Of a DNA stretch of 64,000 nucleotides, positions 55,601-62,745 are shown piece by piece; position 1 is the stretch's first letter, and every line of letters starts with the position of its first letter. The notes under the pieces are model-generated. The model was not told the DNA's origin, made no database searches, and saw only the letters and a list, made by a program, of their open reading frames with translations. Both the position numbers and the translations under genes were made by a program. The stretch spans positions 39,014,672-39,078,671 of the forward strand of contig OX031063.1 in assembly GCA_943736015.1 (NCBI GenBank), read 5' to 3'. This DNA is from Tridacna crocea. Taxonomy: Eukaryota > Mollusca > Bivalvia > Cardiida > Cardiidae.

Positions 55601-57082
55601 TAAACTCAAGTCTCCTTCTTCAAGGTCGATAAAGGATGGGACTGGGTGATAAATGGTTTAATTGTAAATCCTTTTCCTATATTGTTTACTGTCAAATTAT
55701 GTTTTATACTGACGAAATGTCTTAAAAACTTATATCCCCTTTTAATAATCATAAATGTTGCAAACAATAACTTACAGTGTATTTCTATTTTAAATTCTCT
55801 GACCAAACATGGAATACCAAACATACTTGCATCAATTATACTTCTCAATTTGTCATAAATATTACTTTTTAAGTATATTTTCTGGTTATGCTGCCAGTAC
55901 TAGTCGAATTAATAAGAAAGTTCGGGGAAAATTTTGGCATAACTAGAGCTGTCACTGAATGTGCCAGCACTTTGACAGAAACGGTCTCCCTAAAAAGCGT
56001 CTACAAGTGTCTACAAGCGACAACAAGCGTCTAAAACAAAAAATAAACATATTTTTCTCTTTATTTTAAATTTACTACAACAGTTAAGTCATTTCATATC
56101 CATTTTGATGTCAAAAGTGTAAAAACAGCCCATCTTGAAGAATATAAAATGTCCTGACTGAAGACCCTTTGGAATATTATGTACAGCATGCATGATCGTC
56201 TACAGCCTGGAGGCGTTTTCTAACATGTCTAGATAAAACTTTCCTCTTCTTTTTTATTAGAAAATGGAATAGTTCCTCAACTTCAATCAACTACTAAAAC
56301 CTTGCTCTGCAGGCTTATTTATAACTTTCTTTCTTGTTGCAAATATTTACAACTGAGTCGTAGGTTATTAAAATGTGCACGTGAGAACTTGTTCTCTGTA
56401 AGAAATGCACCCTCTCCGGCTTAATGATTATACCATCCCTGCACATTTTCTTTTTAACAAATACTGTGCTGACTACTCAGCAATGGACATTTCTTCAATC
56501 ATTTAAATGCATGTCTTTTAAAAGCGTAGGGATACCATCTATCAAATTCATGACATGAACTGAATTCAAATCTTTACATGCAGTGTTCTGTTTTCTTACA
56601 ACTTAGTAAATTGTATTTACAAGGGCCAGTAGTTTGGCAGTGAAAAAACTATCCTTAAAATCATAAAAATTTATAGCAGTCGCCATAGAATTTGATGCTA
56701 ATCAATCATCATCATGTTGTTTAATGTTTTTATTGTTTTTAAACTCTGCTAGACACTTGTAAACGCCTCTTAGGGAGACCCGTTAGAAACAGACAATTGC
56801 TAGTATTTTGTACACAGATGGACTCACAGACACACCCACGGACGAACACACAAACACATACAGACAGGCTGATTCCAGTATATACCCGAAAATATTCGCT
56901 TTGTGGAGGTAAAATCAACCTAGAGCGAATTAAAATTCACCCGTCACGGCCGTGGTCGAAGTGATTCGGTGTCGAAATGACTGTCATTTTTTGTCACACT
57001 GTCTAAGTGTATTCTTACCGCCATAGAGCCAGGCTTCATCATCATCTGCAGCAGGATTAGGTTTTGTTGCTACAGCAGCCAT
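31562..57082 (-). CDS. FIP1L1: FIP1L1, pre-mRNA 3'-end processing factor FIP1 (16 coding exons)
   Basis: Minus-strand coding exons: 57082-57019, 53835-53790, 51373-51343, 51024-50915, 49958-49903, 48665-48528, 43686-43571, 42623-42545, 41398-41281, 39792-39683, 38720-38655, 34722-34593, 34022-33975, 33270-33208, 32883-32761 and 31694-31562. They total 1431 nt (476 aa plus stop), all GT-AG, frame closed. Diagnostic features: EAWLYGG near the N-terminus; an acidic stretch then VTIGDIK (54-79); the Fip1 motif at about 117-176 with [20 protein letters not shown]; a Pro/Gly/Met-rich part (253-311); an Arg/Asp/Ser-rich tail (355-432); and a Lys-rich C-terminus. Known role: nuclear CPSF subunit that binds poly(A) polymerase and U-rich RNA. 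Human FIP1L1 is somewhat longer. Introns hold two large unclassified insertions and many repeats. Confidence 0.96.
32761..32883 (-). CDS. FIP1L1: FIP1L1 coding exon 15
   Basis: Encodes residues 392-433, Arg/Asp/Ser dipeptides ending in DDKKSKR, the RNA-binding type tail. GACAG acceptor and GTAGTG donor. Confidence 0.92.
33208..33270 (-). CDS. FIP1L1: FIP1L1 coding exon 14
   Basis: Encodes residues 371-392 ([20 protein letters not shown]), corresponding to the SDEERYRYREYAERGYERH part of the human protein. Confidence 0.9.
33369..33419. repeat. Isolated hairpin related to the family A core
   Basis: GGGGAAATTGCTCATGATGAGCAATTTCCCC-type stem with outer AAAAG/CTTTT pairing. Both arms differ from the family A consensus in the same way. 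It lies in FIP1L1 intron 13. Confidence 0.65.
33975..34022 (-). CDS. FIP1L1: FIP1L1 coding exon 13
   Basis: Encodes residues 355-371, alternating Arg with Asp/Glu ([17 protein letters not shown]), as in the RD/RE-rich tail of vertebrate FIP1L1. Confidence 0.88.
34122..34340 (-). mobile_element. Family A MITE, first of a tandem pair
   Basis: TTAACTCTTTACCAAATGAC at the left. Its inner and right part is repeated head-to-tail at 34356-34525. Confidence 0.75.
34356..34525 (-). mobile_element. Family A MITE, second of a tandem pair
   Basis: TTTGCAGATGACAAAATAAA through GGGTCGTTAAATCTTGGGAC repeats the preceding copy with small gaps, so the pair arose by segmental duplication, not separate insertion. 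Confidence 0.75.
34593..34722 (-). CDS. FIP1L1: FIP1L1 coding exon 12
   Basis: Encodes residues 312-355 ([19 protein letters not shown] and AKPAWDSR). The RPPFSYD and PAW spacing resembles the ARAFPYG to APSW region of human FIP1L1. The upstream intron holds the 2.9-kb foldback-like element. Confidence 0.9.
34770..35029 (+). mobile_element. Family A MITE, interrupted by the foldback-like element
   Basis: Core stem is perfect over at least 28 bp per arm. The right terminus GTGGTAAAGAGTTAA appears 2.9 kb away at 37956-37970. Confidence 0.85.
34967..35029 (+). repeat. 59-bp tandem duplication at the insertion point
   Basis: GTCTGCAAGTGCTTTTGATT and TATACATATGTCATGG occur twice in a row (34933-34980 and 34985-35030), just left of the foldback-like element. 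Confidence 0.85.
35035..35280 (+). repeat. Left inverted arm: C-run minisatellite
   Basis: About 16-18 irregular units of GACAATT/GACAACT plus five to nine C residues. The 37664-37940 array is the same pattern in the reverse direction. Confidence 0.9.
35570..36610. repeat. GC-rich block of GGACGG / CCGTCC motifs
   Basis: Dense, both-strand occurrences of GGACGG, CCGTCC, CGGGCG and GGTCGCC, as in ACCGGACGGTCATCGGATGG near 35750 and similar runs at 36190-36300 and 36480-36600. GC content is far above the surroundings. Open frames across it are low-complexity and not credited as genes. Confidence 0.75.
36783..37280. repeat. Diverged tandem repeat, about 4 units of roughly 120-140 bp
   Basis: Each unit carries GAGGAAGTTTCCTTTCG, AATATGGCCGCCAGA, TTGAAATCAGATTCCGTCAA and TTTCAGTGAGAACC variants. 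Units differ by small gaps. Confidence 0.75.
37664..37940 (-). repeat. Right inverted arm: G-run minisatellite
   Basis: About 17-19 units of G-run plus CAATTGTC/CAGTTGTC. It ends GAATTGTCCT, the complement of the left arm's start. Confidence 0.9.
38655..38720 (-). CDS. FIP1L1: FIP1L1 coding exon 11
   Basis: Encodes residues 290-312 ([20 protein letters not shown]), continuing the proline-rich part. Donor GTAAGT. Confidence 0.88.
38737..38999. mobile_element. Family C foldback MITE
   Basis: Starts about 17 bp upstream of FIP1L1 exon 11 in gene sense, so it overlaps the expected branch-site region. Ends ATGCTCTGTGAAAAGGGAGC and CACTTTTGCCAGAGCACAGC. Confidence 0.65.
39100..39327 (+). mobile_element. 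Family A MITE, intact ends
   Basis: TTAACCCATTACCACACAAT to GGTAACAGTTAA; near-consensus core with one change in the left arm (GGATAAAATGC). Confidence 0.85.
39683..39792 (-). CDS. FIP1L1: FIP1L1 coding exon 10
   Basis: Encodes residues 253-290, a proline-rich stretch of repeated PPPGM and IPPP blocks, like the proline-rich centre of vertebrate FIP1L1. Confidence 0.9.
39828..39965 (-). mobile_element. Family A MITE, broken
   Basis: TTAACTCTTTTACTGAACAA at the left. Breaks at the core and joins a second, opposite left end (AAACTCTTTACCATACAATC). Confidence 0.55.
40700..41056 (-). mobile_element. Two overlapping family A copies
   Basis: The first starts TAACCCTTCACCAGACAAG. A second starts in it at about 40838 (TTTTAACTCAAACAACATT) and runs to TTTGATAAAGGGTTAA. 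Confidence 0.6.
41281..41398 (-). CDS. FIP1L1: FIP1L1 coding exon 9
   Basis: Encodes residues 214-253 ([17 protein letters not shown] then [17 protein letters not shown]). It may correspond to the SRRLPGAIDVIGQT part of the human protein, though similarity is weak. Confidence 0.87.
41905..42096 (+). mobile_element. Family A MITE with a 71-nt core stem, right end cut off
   Basis: The core at 41957-42027 is a perfect hairpin: 35-bp arms round one A at 41992. The right 35 bp of the element are missing. Confidence 0.88.
42150..42292. mobile_element. 143-bp hairpin MITE
   Basis: TAATCTTCTTTCTATGG and GGTTTATTGTTCAATAAAC pair with the complementary 42254-42292 arm; the loop of about 65 bp is not paired. 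In FIP1L1 intron 8. Confidence 0.75.
42545..42623 (-). CDS. FIP1L1: FIP1L1 coding exon 8
   Basis: Encodes residues 188-214 ([18 protein letters not shown] and on). Acceptor TGTCAAG and donor GTAAAG; both fit the phase of neighbours. Confidence 0.88.
43114..43306. mobile_element. Family C foldback MITE, diverged
   Basis: ATGAGCCATGCTCTCACACA at the left and TTGAGCTCCCTGTTTACAGA at the right. Centre holds CTGCACAGGCTGACCTGGGT. Confidence 0.55.
43571..43686 (-). CDS. FIP1L1: FIP1L1 coding exon 7 (Fip1 motif, second half)
   Basis: Encodes residues 149-187, including [20 protein letters not shown], the signature of the family. It is separated from exon 6 by a 4.8-kb intron that is mostly one inserted element. 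Confidence 0.97.
45309..45543. repeat. Large hairpin (about 235 bp inverted repeat) nested in the 3.9-kb element
   Basis: The outer arms pair GAGTGCAAAACTGTTGTAAC (left) with its near-complement ending TTTTGCACTT (right). The innermost arms, around 45405-45475, form a nearly perfect stem centred on GCTCATCATGAGC. It looks like a foldback MITE. Confidence 0.7.
45611..45840 (-). mobile_element. Family A MITE nested in the 3.9-kb element
   Basis: TTAA at both ends. Near-consensus core, so it inserted after the host element. Confidence 0.88.
46195..46248 (+). other. Candidate first exon inside the 3.9-kb element
   Basis: ATG at 46195 opens [18 protein letters not shown], followed by a good donor (GTAAGT, 46249). 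The surrounding 46000-46340 is less AT-rich than its neighbours, like a promoter plus first exon. No family is recognised and no downstream exon was found. Confidence 0.25.
48282..48521 (-). mobile_element. Family A MITE touching the FIP1L1 exon 6 donor
   Basis: AACTCTTTACCAAACAACAA at the left, GTGGTAAAGGATTGAA at the right. Its right end overlaps the last intronic bases of the donor consensus. Confidence 0.75.
48528..48665 (-). CDS. FIP1L1: FIP1L1 coding exon 6 (Fip1 motif, first half)
   Basis: Encodes residues 103-149, with [17 protein letters not shown] and EEKPWRKPG, the start of the conserved Fip1 motif. A family A repeat ends at about 48521, so it touches the donor GTAAGC. Confidence 0.96.
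49177..49403 (+). mobile_element. Family A MITE, intact ends
   Basis: TTAAATCTTTACC to GGTAAAGAGTTAA; core arms perfect over the inner 25 bp. Confidence 0.85.
49515..49739 (+). mobile_element. Family A MITE, intact ends
   Basis: TTAACCCTTTACCAAACAAG to TTTGATAAAAGAGTTAA. Core centre GGCGGTAACCAAC has mismatches. Confidence 0.82.
49903..49958 (-). CDS. FIP1L1: FIP1L1 coding exon 5
   Basis: Encodes residues 84-103 ([18 protein letters not shown]), a Gly/Pro linker before the Fip1 motif. TTACAG acceptor, GTAGTT donor. Confidence 0.88.
50101..50235. repeat. Related AGAGCTCCAGATAA repeat with a tight hairpin
   Basis: ACAGAGCTCCAGATAAGAGG at the left. The hairpin at 50171-50217 pairs GGGTACTCATTAGAATCGT with its complement (one mismatch). 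Confidence 0.6.
50325..50552 (-). mobile_element. Family A MITE, near-consensus
   Basis: TTAACTCATTACCAAATGAC at the left; right TTAA replaced by GTCAG. Perfect core stem including TAGAAAACATTG. Confidence 0.85.
50652..50880 (+). mobile_element. Family A MITE, intact ends
   Basis: TTAACCCTTTGCCACACAAT to GGTAAAGACTTAA. It ends 35 bp past FIP1L1 exon 4. Confidence 0.85.
50915..51024 (-). CDS. FIP1L1: FIP1L1 coding exon 4
   Basis: Encodes residues 48-84: an Asp/Glu run followed by VQVTIGDIK, the family's VHVTIGDIK block. The donor GTTAGT is slightly non-consensus. A family A repeat ends 35 bp beyond it. Confidence 0.93.
51343..51373 (-). CDS. FIP1L1: FIP1L1 coding exon 3 (31-nt microexon)
   Basis: Encodes [10 protein letters not shown] (residues 37-47). 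TTTTACAG acceptor and GTGAGT donor. Skipping it would break the frame between exons 2 and 4, which supports it as constitutive. Confidence 0.85.
51938..51967. repeat. 30-bp perfect palindrome
   Basis: Arms TTTTATGAATGAAAA and TTTTCATTCATAAAA meet without a spacer. AT-rich. In FIP1L1 intron 2. Confidence 0.8.
52360..52540. mobile_element. Family C relic
   Basis: Retains the typical inner segments (ATGTTACATGGACCAGTTTA, CCATGTGATGACTTGCTTGG, GCAGCACAGAGATGCATTAA) but has lost the terminal stems. Confidence 0.4.
52537..52650 (-). mobile_element. Family A MITE, core deleted
   Basis: Only the two ends remain: AATCCGTTACCACATAATAA and GTCGGAATTGCGTGGTAATG. Confidence 0.6.
52862..53033 (+). mobile_element. 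Family A MITE, right part, paired with a later copy
   Basis: From GAAGGTCTTTTGAACAATGT to GGTAAAAGGTTAAC. Its right 140 bp closely matches 53283-53427, including an unusual AGTCTTCAATC segment. Confidence 0.7.
53036..53270 (-). mobile_element. Family A MITE with doubled core centre
   Basis: Centre reads GCTGGTAACCATGGTTACCA, which is an even, spacer-free palindrome made of both centre orientations. Confidence 0.78.
53270..53427 (+). mobile_element. Family A MITE, right part
   Basis: GGGAAAAAGAAAAAATGCTG to GGTAAAGGGTTAA. Core centre changed in both arms (AATGCTGATAAGCAGCATT). Confidence 0.7.
53790..53835 (-). CDS. FIP1L1: FIP1L1 coding exon 2
   Basis: Encodes residues 22-37 ([15 protein letters not shown]). 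It is short and low in complexity. Its support is the CTCAG acceptor, the GTAAGA donor and exact phase fit on both sides. Confidence 0.88.
54008..54236 (+). mobile_element. Family A MITE, intact ends
   Basis: TTAACCTTTTCCC to GGGAAAGGGTTAA, the same end subtype as the 20918 copy. Core arms near perfect. Confidence 0.85.
54237..55178. other. FIP1L1 intron 1, no recognised feature
   Basis: AT-rich; a short A-run at 54721. Open frames on the plus strand (such as 54583-54879) look random. Confidence 0.45.
55179..55545 (+). pseudogene. THAP-type zinc finger fragment, frameshifted
   Basis: From the ATG at 55179, one frame reads [17 protein letters not shown], then [18 protein letters not shown] second frame continues [22 protein letters not shown] and a Lys/Arg-rich stretch. 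This layout (C-x4-C, FPKPK, a W/I-x-LCGRP-like block, then a basic part) matches the N-terminal THAP DNA-binding domain. The frame changes between the two parts, near 55290, and the expected C-x2-H pair is altered (ICTRVC). It lies in FIP1L1 intron 1 on the opposite strand. It is either a decayed host THAP gene fragment or the DNA-binding part of a THAP-bearing DNA transposon; no catalytic domain was seen. Confidence 0.6.
55943..56910 (+). repeat. Repeat E, long copy split by a nested element
   Basis: Starts ACTAGAGCTGTCACTGAATG. Resumes after the nested element with a (CACA/GACA)-rich segment and ends near TTGTGGAGGTAAAA. The short copy at 8934-9107 carries both ends in reverse orientation. 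Confidence 0.65.
55982..56780. mobile_element. 0.8-kb DNA transposon with 31-bp inverted ends, nested in repeat E
   Basis: The left end GGTCTCCCTAAAAAGCGTCT and following bases (55982-56012) match the reverse complement of 56749-56779 at about 28 of 31 positions. The left end also has direct CGTCTACAAG-like subrepeats. No coding capacity. It interrupts the repeat E copy after GACAGAAAC. Confidence 0.65.
57019..57082 (-). CDS. FIP1L1: FIP1L1 coding exon 1
   Basis: Start codon at 57082. Encodes residues 1-22 ending in [10 protein letters not shown], matching the EEWLYGG block near the N-terminus of vertebrate FIP1L1. The donor GTAAGA starts at 57018. Confidence 0.93.
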
Positions 57083-57230
57083 GTCACTTATTTCTTGTCT
57101 CTTCGGAACTAATTTTTTCTCAAATTGTCACGTTAGTGGCTAAAACGACAACCATTGCCTCGTTGTTGTTGTTGCAGCGCGTCGCATTCGGTTGCAAGAG
57201 AAGTCGTACCCTGGAGAACTCTGAACACAT
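57083..57230 (-). promoter_or_regulatory. Probable FIP1L1 5' UTR / promoter region
   Basis: The stretch just upstream of the start codon is relatively GC-rich with a GCGCGTCGC block near 57177. Its distal part (57199-57228) carries a piece of the family D repeat (GTCGTACCCTGGAGAACTC). No TATA box was recognised. Placement is inferred only from the start codon. Confidence 0.4.
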
Positions 57231-57639
57231 TTTTATTTTCATTCTTAGACAATGACTTGCACATTATTATGAATATTTTACAACAGTTTGTATATTAGTT
57301 TTACAAGCACAAACAGATATTTTATTTTGGAAAACCATCTTTTAATAGCTCATAAAATTAACCAGCAATATAAACACAATTAAATATTTTACCACTTAAT
57401 TTCATCTTTTTCTTATAATGTAGTAAACTTAACATTAGGTCTTTTAAGCATTTTCAATATTAATCATGTAACATAAGGACTTTTACTACTTATCTGTAAA
57501 TACATGTTTTTACTTAGTGCCTTGCAGTGAGTATTCTTTTTACAGGTTTTAGATACATGTATCTCCAACCAAAAGGCACTGCTCCCAGAGAGGGAGGGCC
57601 ATACTAAGGAAGAAGAAAAAGAAGAACCCCAATCCAAAG

Positions 57640-57715
57640 GATACAATTTCTCTGGAGAACTCGTACCCTGGGTACAAATTCTCCAGAGAACTTTTACCCT
57701 ACATATATAATGGGG
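57640..57715 (-). repeat. Family D palindromic end, fragment
   Basis: CTCTGGAGAACTCGTACCCT and TTCTCCAGAGAACTTTTACC; reverse orientation to the 58683 copy. A further piece lies at 57199-57228 next to FIP1L1. Confidence 0.65.
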
Positions 57716-58682
57716 GATCGATTTATACATGTTGAGCTCTATATATATATATCGTTCAGATTTTGGTGAATTGATGATTTTCATTTTATCTTTTGTGAAA
57801 TGAGTAAGTTATAGAATAATCAAGCATTGGTAACTTACGTATTTGTAGCAAAATATCAGTTTTTAACCAGATGTTTAATGGATTTAAATAGAAAGGAAGT
57901 AAGGTAAATAGGCAGGTAAATTTTAGAAAGATGAAATTATCAGGTAGATCTACATAATCTAGTTTCATTTAATTCTTCAAAGATATGATTTTTCTATGGT
58001 TTAGATACATTATTTGTATTTATGGTTCTTTAATGGAATATGCCAATTTGTCAAAGGAGTCAAAGGTGTCGGGTGCCATAAAGTCACATATCAGTATACT
58101 TTTGACGCCCCTGAGAAAGAAGCCTTTTGATAAACACCATTGTGCACACTTGCCATTTACCAGCATTTAAACTGGTATTGTTCGTTAAAAGCACTCTCAA
58201 CCCTTTACCAATCAAAGAGGAAAAAGATTTCTATAAACATTATTGGCAAAGGATAAAATGAGTATAACCTTTTTTAATTATGTAACATTAAAAGAAGAAA
58301 TCTAGCTCTTTGGATCATTACTTTACCCTTTACCAAATAGTTGCTAAATACCAGCCTGTGGAGATAGCTTTTGAAACTGTTGTTAGAAAAAAGGGGGAAG
58401 GGGGCACTTATAACCAGTATTTTCTAAATTTCCCACAATTTTTTTCTACCCTTTCAGAGAACTGAAGTCCATTTTTACCAAATATGAATTTGTCGTCTGT
58501 AGATGTATAGAATTTTGAAGAGACTAAAATCTTTGTACAGACTTCCTCTATGTTTTCTGATACATTTACTACACAATCTCAAGTTTCAACCACACCGAAG
58601 GTTTCGTAAGCATTGTTGGAGAAGGTGCAAAATAAAAAACCAACATGGTCTCATTTTTCTGAAATGTTTTCTCACCTTTTCA

Positions 58683-58920
58683 AGCACAAAATAGAAACAC
58701 TGCATGAGAAAACACACAAGTTTCTTTACTTTATTTATATCTCTTCAACACGTACAAAAAAAGCCCAACTATTTTTCATCAAATCTACAACACAATAACG
58801 GCATAAAAATAAAGTGACAATGTGGTGGTAAACTATACATGTGTTAATGGGGGTACGACTTCTCAGTAGAATTCTTGAGATTAGGGTACAAGTTCTCGAG
58901 GGTACGAGTTCTCCTGACAC
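58683..58920 (+). repeat. Family D repeat, copy 1
   Basis: AAACACTGCATGAGAAAACA, TGGTGGTAAACTATACATGT, then GGGTACGAGTTCTC-type palindromic motifs. The 62445 copy matches along its length. Confidence 0.7.
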
Positions 58921-59589
58921 TGCGTACAGTAGATCTAGATCTAGGTAACTCAGCAAGTATTTATTGAAAAAAAAAAGGTCTATCCTATTTATTTGAGTTT
59001 CAATGGCACAACTGGTCTCAAACTGCATCTTAATTGCTGTAAATTTGAATTTTTCTAAGAGGTAGGTCTCCGAATCCCATTTGAGGCAGGGTTTACAAAC
59101 CCCTCTCCATGTTTTGCACCTCTGAAGCAAAGGGTAAGTAGATGCCCTAGCAGGGCTAGACTGTAGCGCTCCAGACAAAGCCGCAACAATAACAACAGAG
59201 CTACTCTCCGAGTTGAAGGTAGGCCTTGCATCCTAACGAACTACATATAATAAGAAAATAAAATTTTAATCTATCTAGATCTGCAGCAAAATTGCAAATA
59301 CAGATAGTAGGCAATAGATCAATGGGAGGAAATGGACATTTTGATAGATCAAAGTTGGACTAGAGTAAAAACTAGAGGTCCTCTAGGACCTGAAATCGCT
59401 CCACTGCAGTGAATCCGCTTTTATACTAACATACATTATGAATTTATGATGTAAAAATATAAAAAGAAAAATAAAAAAAAACACAAAAGTGTGTTCTTGC
59501 AACTGGACTTCAAACCCTCTAAGAAAGCAGAAGTAGGTATGATGAATTGAAAAAAAAAGTGAATAAAATGAAGGGCAATTTCTCAAAAC

Positions 59590-60600
59590 TAAATGTTTGG
59601 AATCCAAACCAAATTTGAAAGTGTTTTAGTATGCCTTGTATTACAAAATCCTAGCAAACTTCAAGGAAATTTGACAAGTAATGTGGACTTTGTTGAGTTA
59701 ACAATACTGTCATCAAATGACTGCTTTTTCTGAATGGTTTACTACACTGTGAACTTCATTGCCCAAACAAGAAATGGAAATTTTAAACTGTGAATGGCTA
59801 CTTTTTCCACAGTGATTGTCAGGTTTTTTTTAGGGTTCAAGCCGTTTATGATACAAAGTATTTGTGCAAGTTTAATGAAAAACCGGCCCCAAATGCTGAC
59901 TTCATCATCACATTGACAAGAAATGGAAATTTTCAACATTAATGACTGCTTTTCCCATACTGATTGTCAGGGTTTTTTTTTTTTCAAAATTGATAAGGTT
60001 TTAGCTGTTGATAAGACAAAGCAACAGTGTAAGTTTCATGAAAATCCGACCTGAAATGCCTACTTCATCACTTAAACAGAGGAAATTGAAGTTTTCAGCA
60101 CCAAAAGGCTACTTTTCCCAAACTGTTTGTTGGTTGTTTTTTCAAATTCAACAGGGTTCAAGCTATTTATGAGATTAAAAAAAACTGTGCAATTTTTACA
60201 AAAATCTGGTAACAAATGCAGATTTTATTGCATTAATAGAAATTGAAATTTTCAACTTGAAATGGCTACTTTTCCGACATTGTTTGTTAGATTTTTTTCA
60301 AAATCAATAGGGCTGAAGCTTTTGATAAGATAAAGAAACTGTGTCAGTTTCACTGAAATCTGACCACAAATGTAGACTTTATGGTATAAACAAGAAATGG
60401 AAATTTCAAACTTGAAAGGGCTACTTTTCCTATACTATTTGTAGGAATTTTGTCAAAATTGATAGGTTTCAAGCTTTTGATGAGATAAACAAACTGTGTA
60501 AGTTTCTTGAAAATCTGACGAGAAATGTATACATTATCGCGTAAACAAGACAAAGATTAACAGATGGAAAGACAGACATACAGACAGACAGACAGACGGA
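59590..60600 (-). repeat. Tandem array of about 5 units of roughly 180 bp ending in a GACA run
   Basis: Each unit has GGAAATTTTCAAC, GGCTACTTTTCC, TGTTTGT, TTTTCAAAAT, AGGGTTCAAGC, TTTTGATAAGATAAA, AAACTGTGTAAGTTTC and AAAATCTGAC forms. It ends in a GACAGACA/GACGGACGG microsatellite and AAACCCCGCCATGAGA. Confidence 0.8.
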
Positions 60601-62177
60601 CGGCGGAAACCCCGCCATGAGATAGATAGTGGAGTAAAACACGAGAGAAAGCGACTAAATATCACTGTGGATCGGTCTCGGGTCTGTCCCAAATACGTTC
60701 AACAACGGATTCTATTGGCGATTTTATGGTCGAAGGGAGAAAACTCAAACAATCTTGTATTCATAAGTTATAAAGAGTACTCTCCCTTATTGTCACGTCA
60801 CACACACCCCCTCCCCACGGAATAGTCTTTTTTCCAACTATTACAAACAGGCACCGAAGCTTAACCGGTGCAGGGTTTATTTATACCCATACGGTCTATC
60901 GAAAAACCTAGACCCGTTGTTAACGCTTATTCTCCTAAATAAGTGAAATGAGACTTTCAAGCCGATTTTGAAACCCAATCTTTGCTATTTCAAAGGAGTT
61001 TTCATTTGGAAAAAATGTTCTGAATGGACCGTGTAGATTCAAGGTCAGGCCGACGTTCAATGTAAGCACACCGAGTTAAATCTGTACTGATGGTTTCCCC
61101 GCTGGTATTTTTCAGTCAAAGGCAGGATGCTGTTGCGTTAATTTAATTAAAGTTAATTTATTGTCTCGGGGATGAAGTGTTCAGATTAATAGAGAGTGAC
61201 CTCCCCTCTTACAATGCCCTTTCTACCAAAAAAGTGGGGGGTCTAAACAGAGACCAACATTAATAAAATCAGGAAAAAAAGCATCGCTTTCATCTCCATT
61301 TATTAGCTTAGAAGATTCAGACCCGTATGCTTTCACTATCTGTCCCCTGTTCCTTGCGGTCAAAGAAATGATTGGAATTTGATGATTCAGCCCATATTAA
61401 CAATATTTTTTAATAACCTCGAAAACCTAATTGAACGAAAACATGTCGTCGGTTCATAAGTTTAAATACTGTAACACAATAAAGCTTCTTTATCGTATAA
61501 ATTCATCTGTTGATAAATTTTATTGTCAAAATTAAATTTAGAATCTGCGTGAGCTTTTACTAACTTTGATAACCGAATGGTTACTCCAAAGTTTAAATTT
61601 CGGCGGTCGTCTTGCTTACAAATGTGGCGATATATAAGAAAGACTACCACTTGATTAAAAGATAGTAACCACGTCTGCAACTGGATTTTCTTTCTTTTGT
61701 CTTCTGCGATGATATTTTCAGAAAGAGCTACATTTGCAATAATGTCTTAAACTTTACCGGAAATAATAACAGCTCTACGAATATATATATTTTTTTTTTC
61801 GATACAGATCGTCTTCACAAGGTGCAATGATGTTTATTCGTCTTCGGTTTTATGCTGTCTTAAATGTAAGGGAAGTAACTCTGCCATGATAAGGGGTGTC
61901 AGTAAATACGAGTTTTCTCCCTTTGACCATAAAATTACTCATAATTTTAGCCCGACTGGTTTGTGCCACACACAACTTGCCATTGACGTAAATCAGTGTA
62001 AACAGAGTGGAGAGACAGTAAAAGTGTTCATGAAATACGGTAACTTCTAAAAGTCGCACAAATTAATATGAAAATAGGCAAAGCCTCGAAACGGGCGCAA
62101 AAGAGACTTTTTTCTAAGACATATAACCATAATCCATACAGATATGTTCTTGATGGCAGTAGATACACGTATGTACT
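60601..62177. other. Intergenic, no recognised feature
   Basis: More mixed in composition than the neighbouring arrays and free of family A copies, but no ORF or splice pattern supports a gene. Confidence 0.45.
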
Positions 62178-62404
62178 GCTTTAACTAACAGACGACAAAT
62201 TCTACACTCTTCTAAATTGAAAACCTCAGCAAGAAAACATTCGAAAGTGAGACAAGTGAAACAATAGCCCACAACAGAATCGAAAACATTTTGGAAAATG
62301 GAAAAAAAAACTCTGGTTACCAGAATTTTCTCCTCTCCCCGCAATGTCCTCAGAACCCTTCGCCTTTAGGTTCAATTAGACTCATGATTGTGTTGTAAAG
62401 AGTT
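62178..62404 (-). mobile_element. Family A MITE, diverged
   Basis: CTTTAACTAACAGACGACAA at the left and TGTTGTAAAGAGTTGA at the right. Core CTCTGGTTACCAGAATTTTC. Confidence 0.65.
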
Positions 62405-62444
62405 GATTTGTGAAGAAATTTAACTCTAGATTACCAAACACCAA

Positions 62445-62745
62445 ATATAAACACTGCATGAGAAAACACGTACACAAGTGTTGTTTTTTTTACTTAATTT
62501 AGATCTATGTCTTTTCAACAGATGTACAAAAAAAAAAAAAACACACACACACATATTTTCATCAAACCTATATTACAATATTAACGGCACAATAAAAGTA
62601 GACAACATGGTGGTAAACTGTCAATATATGTATTAGTGGGGGTGCGAGTTCTCCAGAGAACTCGTATCCAGGCAACGGCTTCTGTAGAGAACTCGTACCC
62701 TTACGATTGGGGTACGAGTTCTCCAGGGTACGACTTCAGATACCT
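62445..62745 (+). repeat. Family D repeat, copy 2
   Basis: Same order of parts as at 58683. The end is a set of palindromes built from GTACGAGTTCTCCAGAGAAC. Confidence 0.7.

Noticed and set aside
58735-59178. 147-aa minus-strand open frame
   Set aside because: Crosses a family D repeat and has no recognisable motif or splice evidence.
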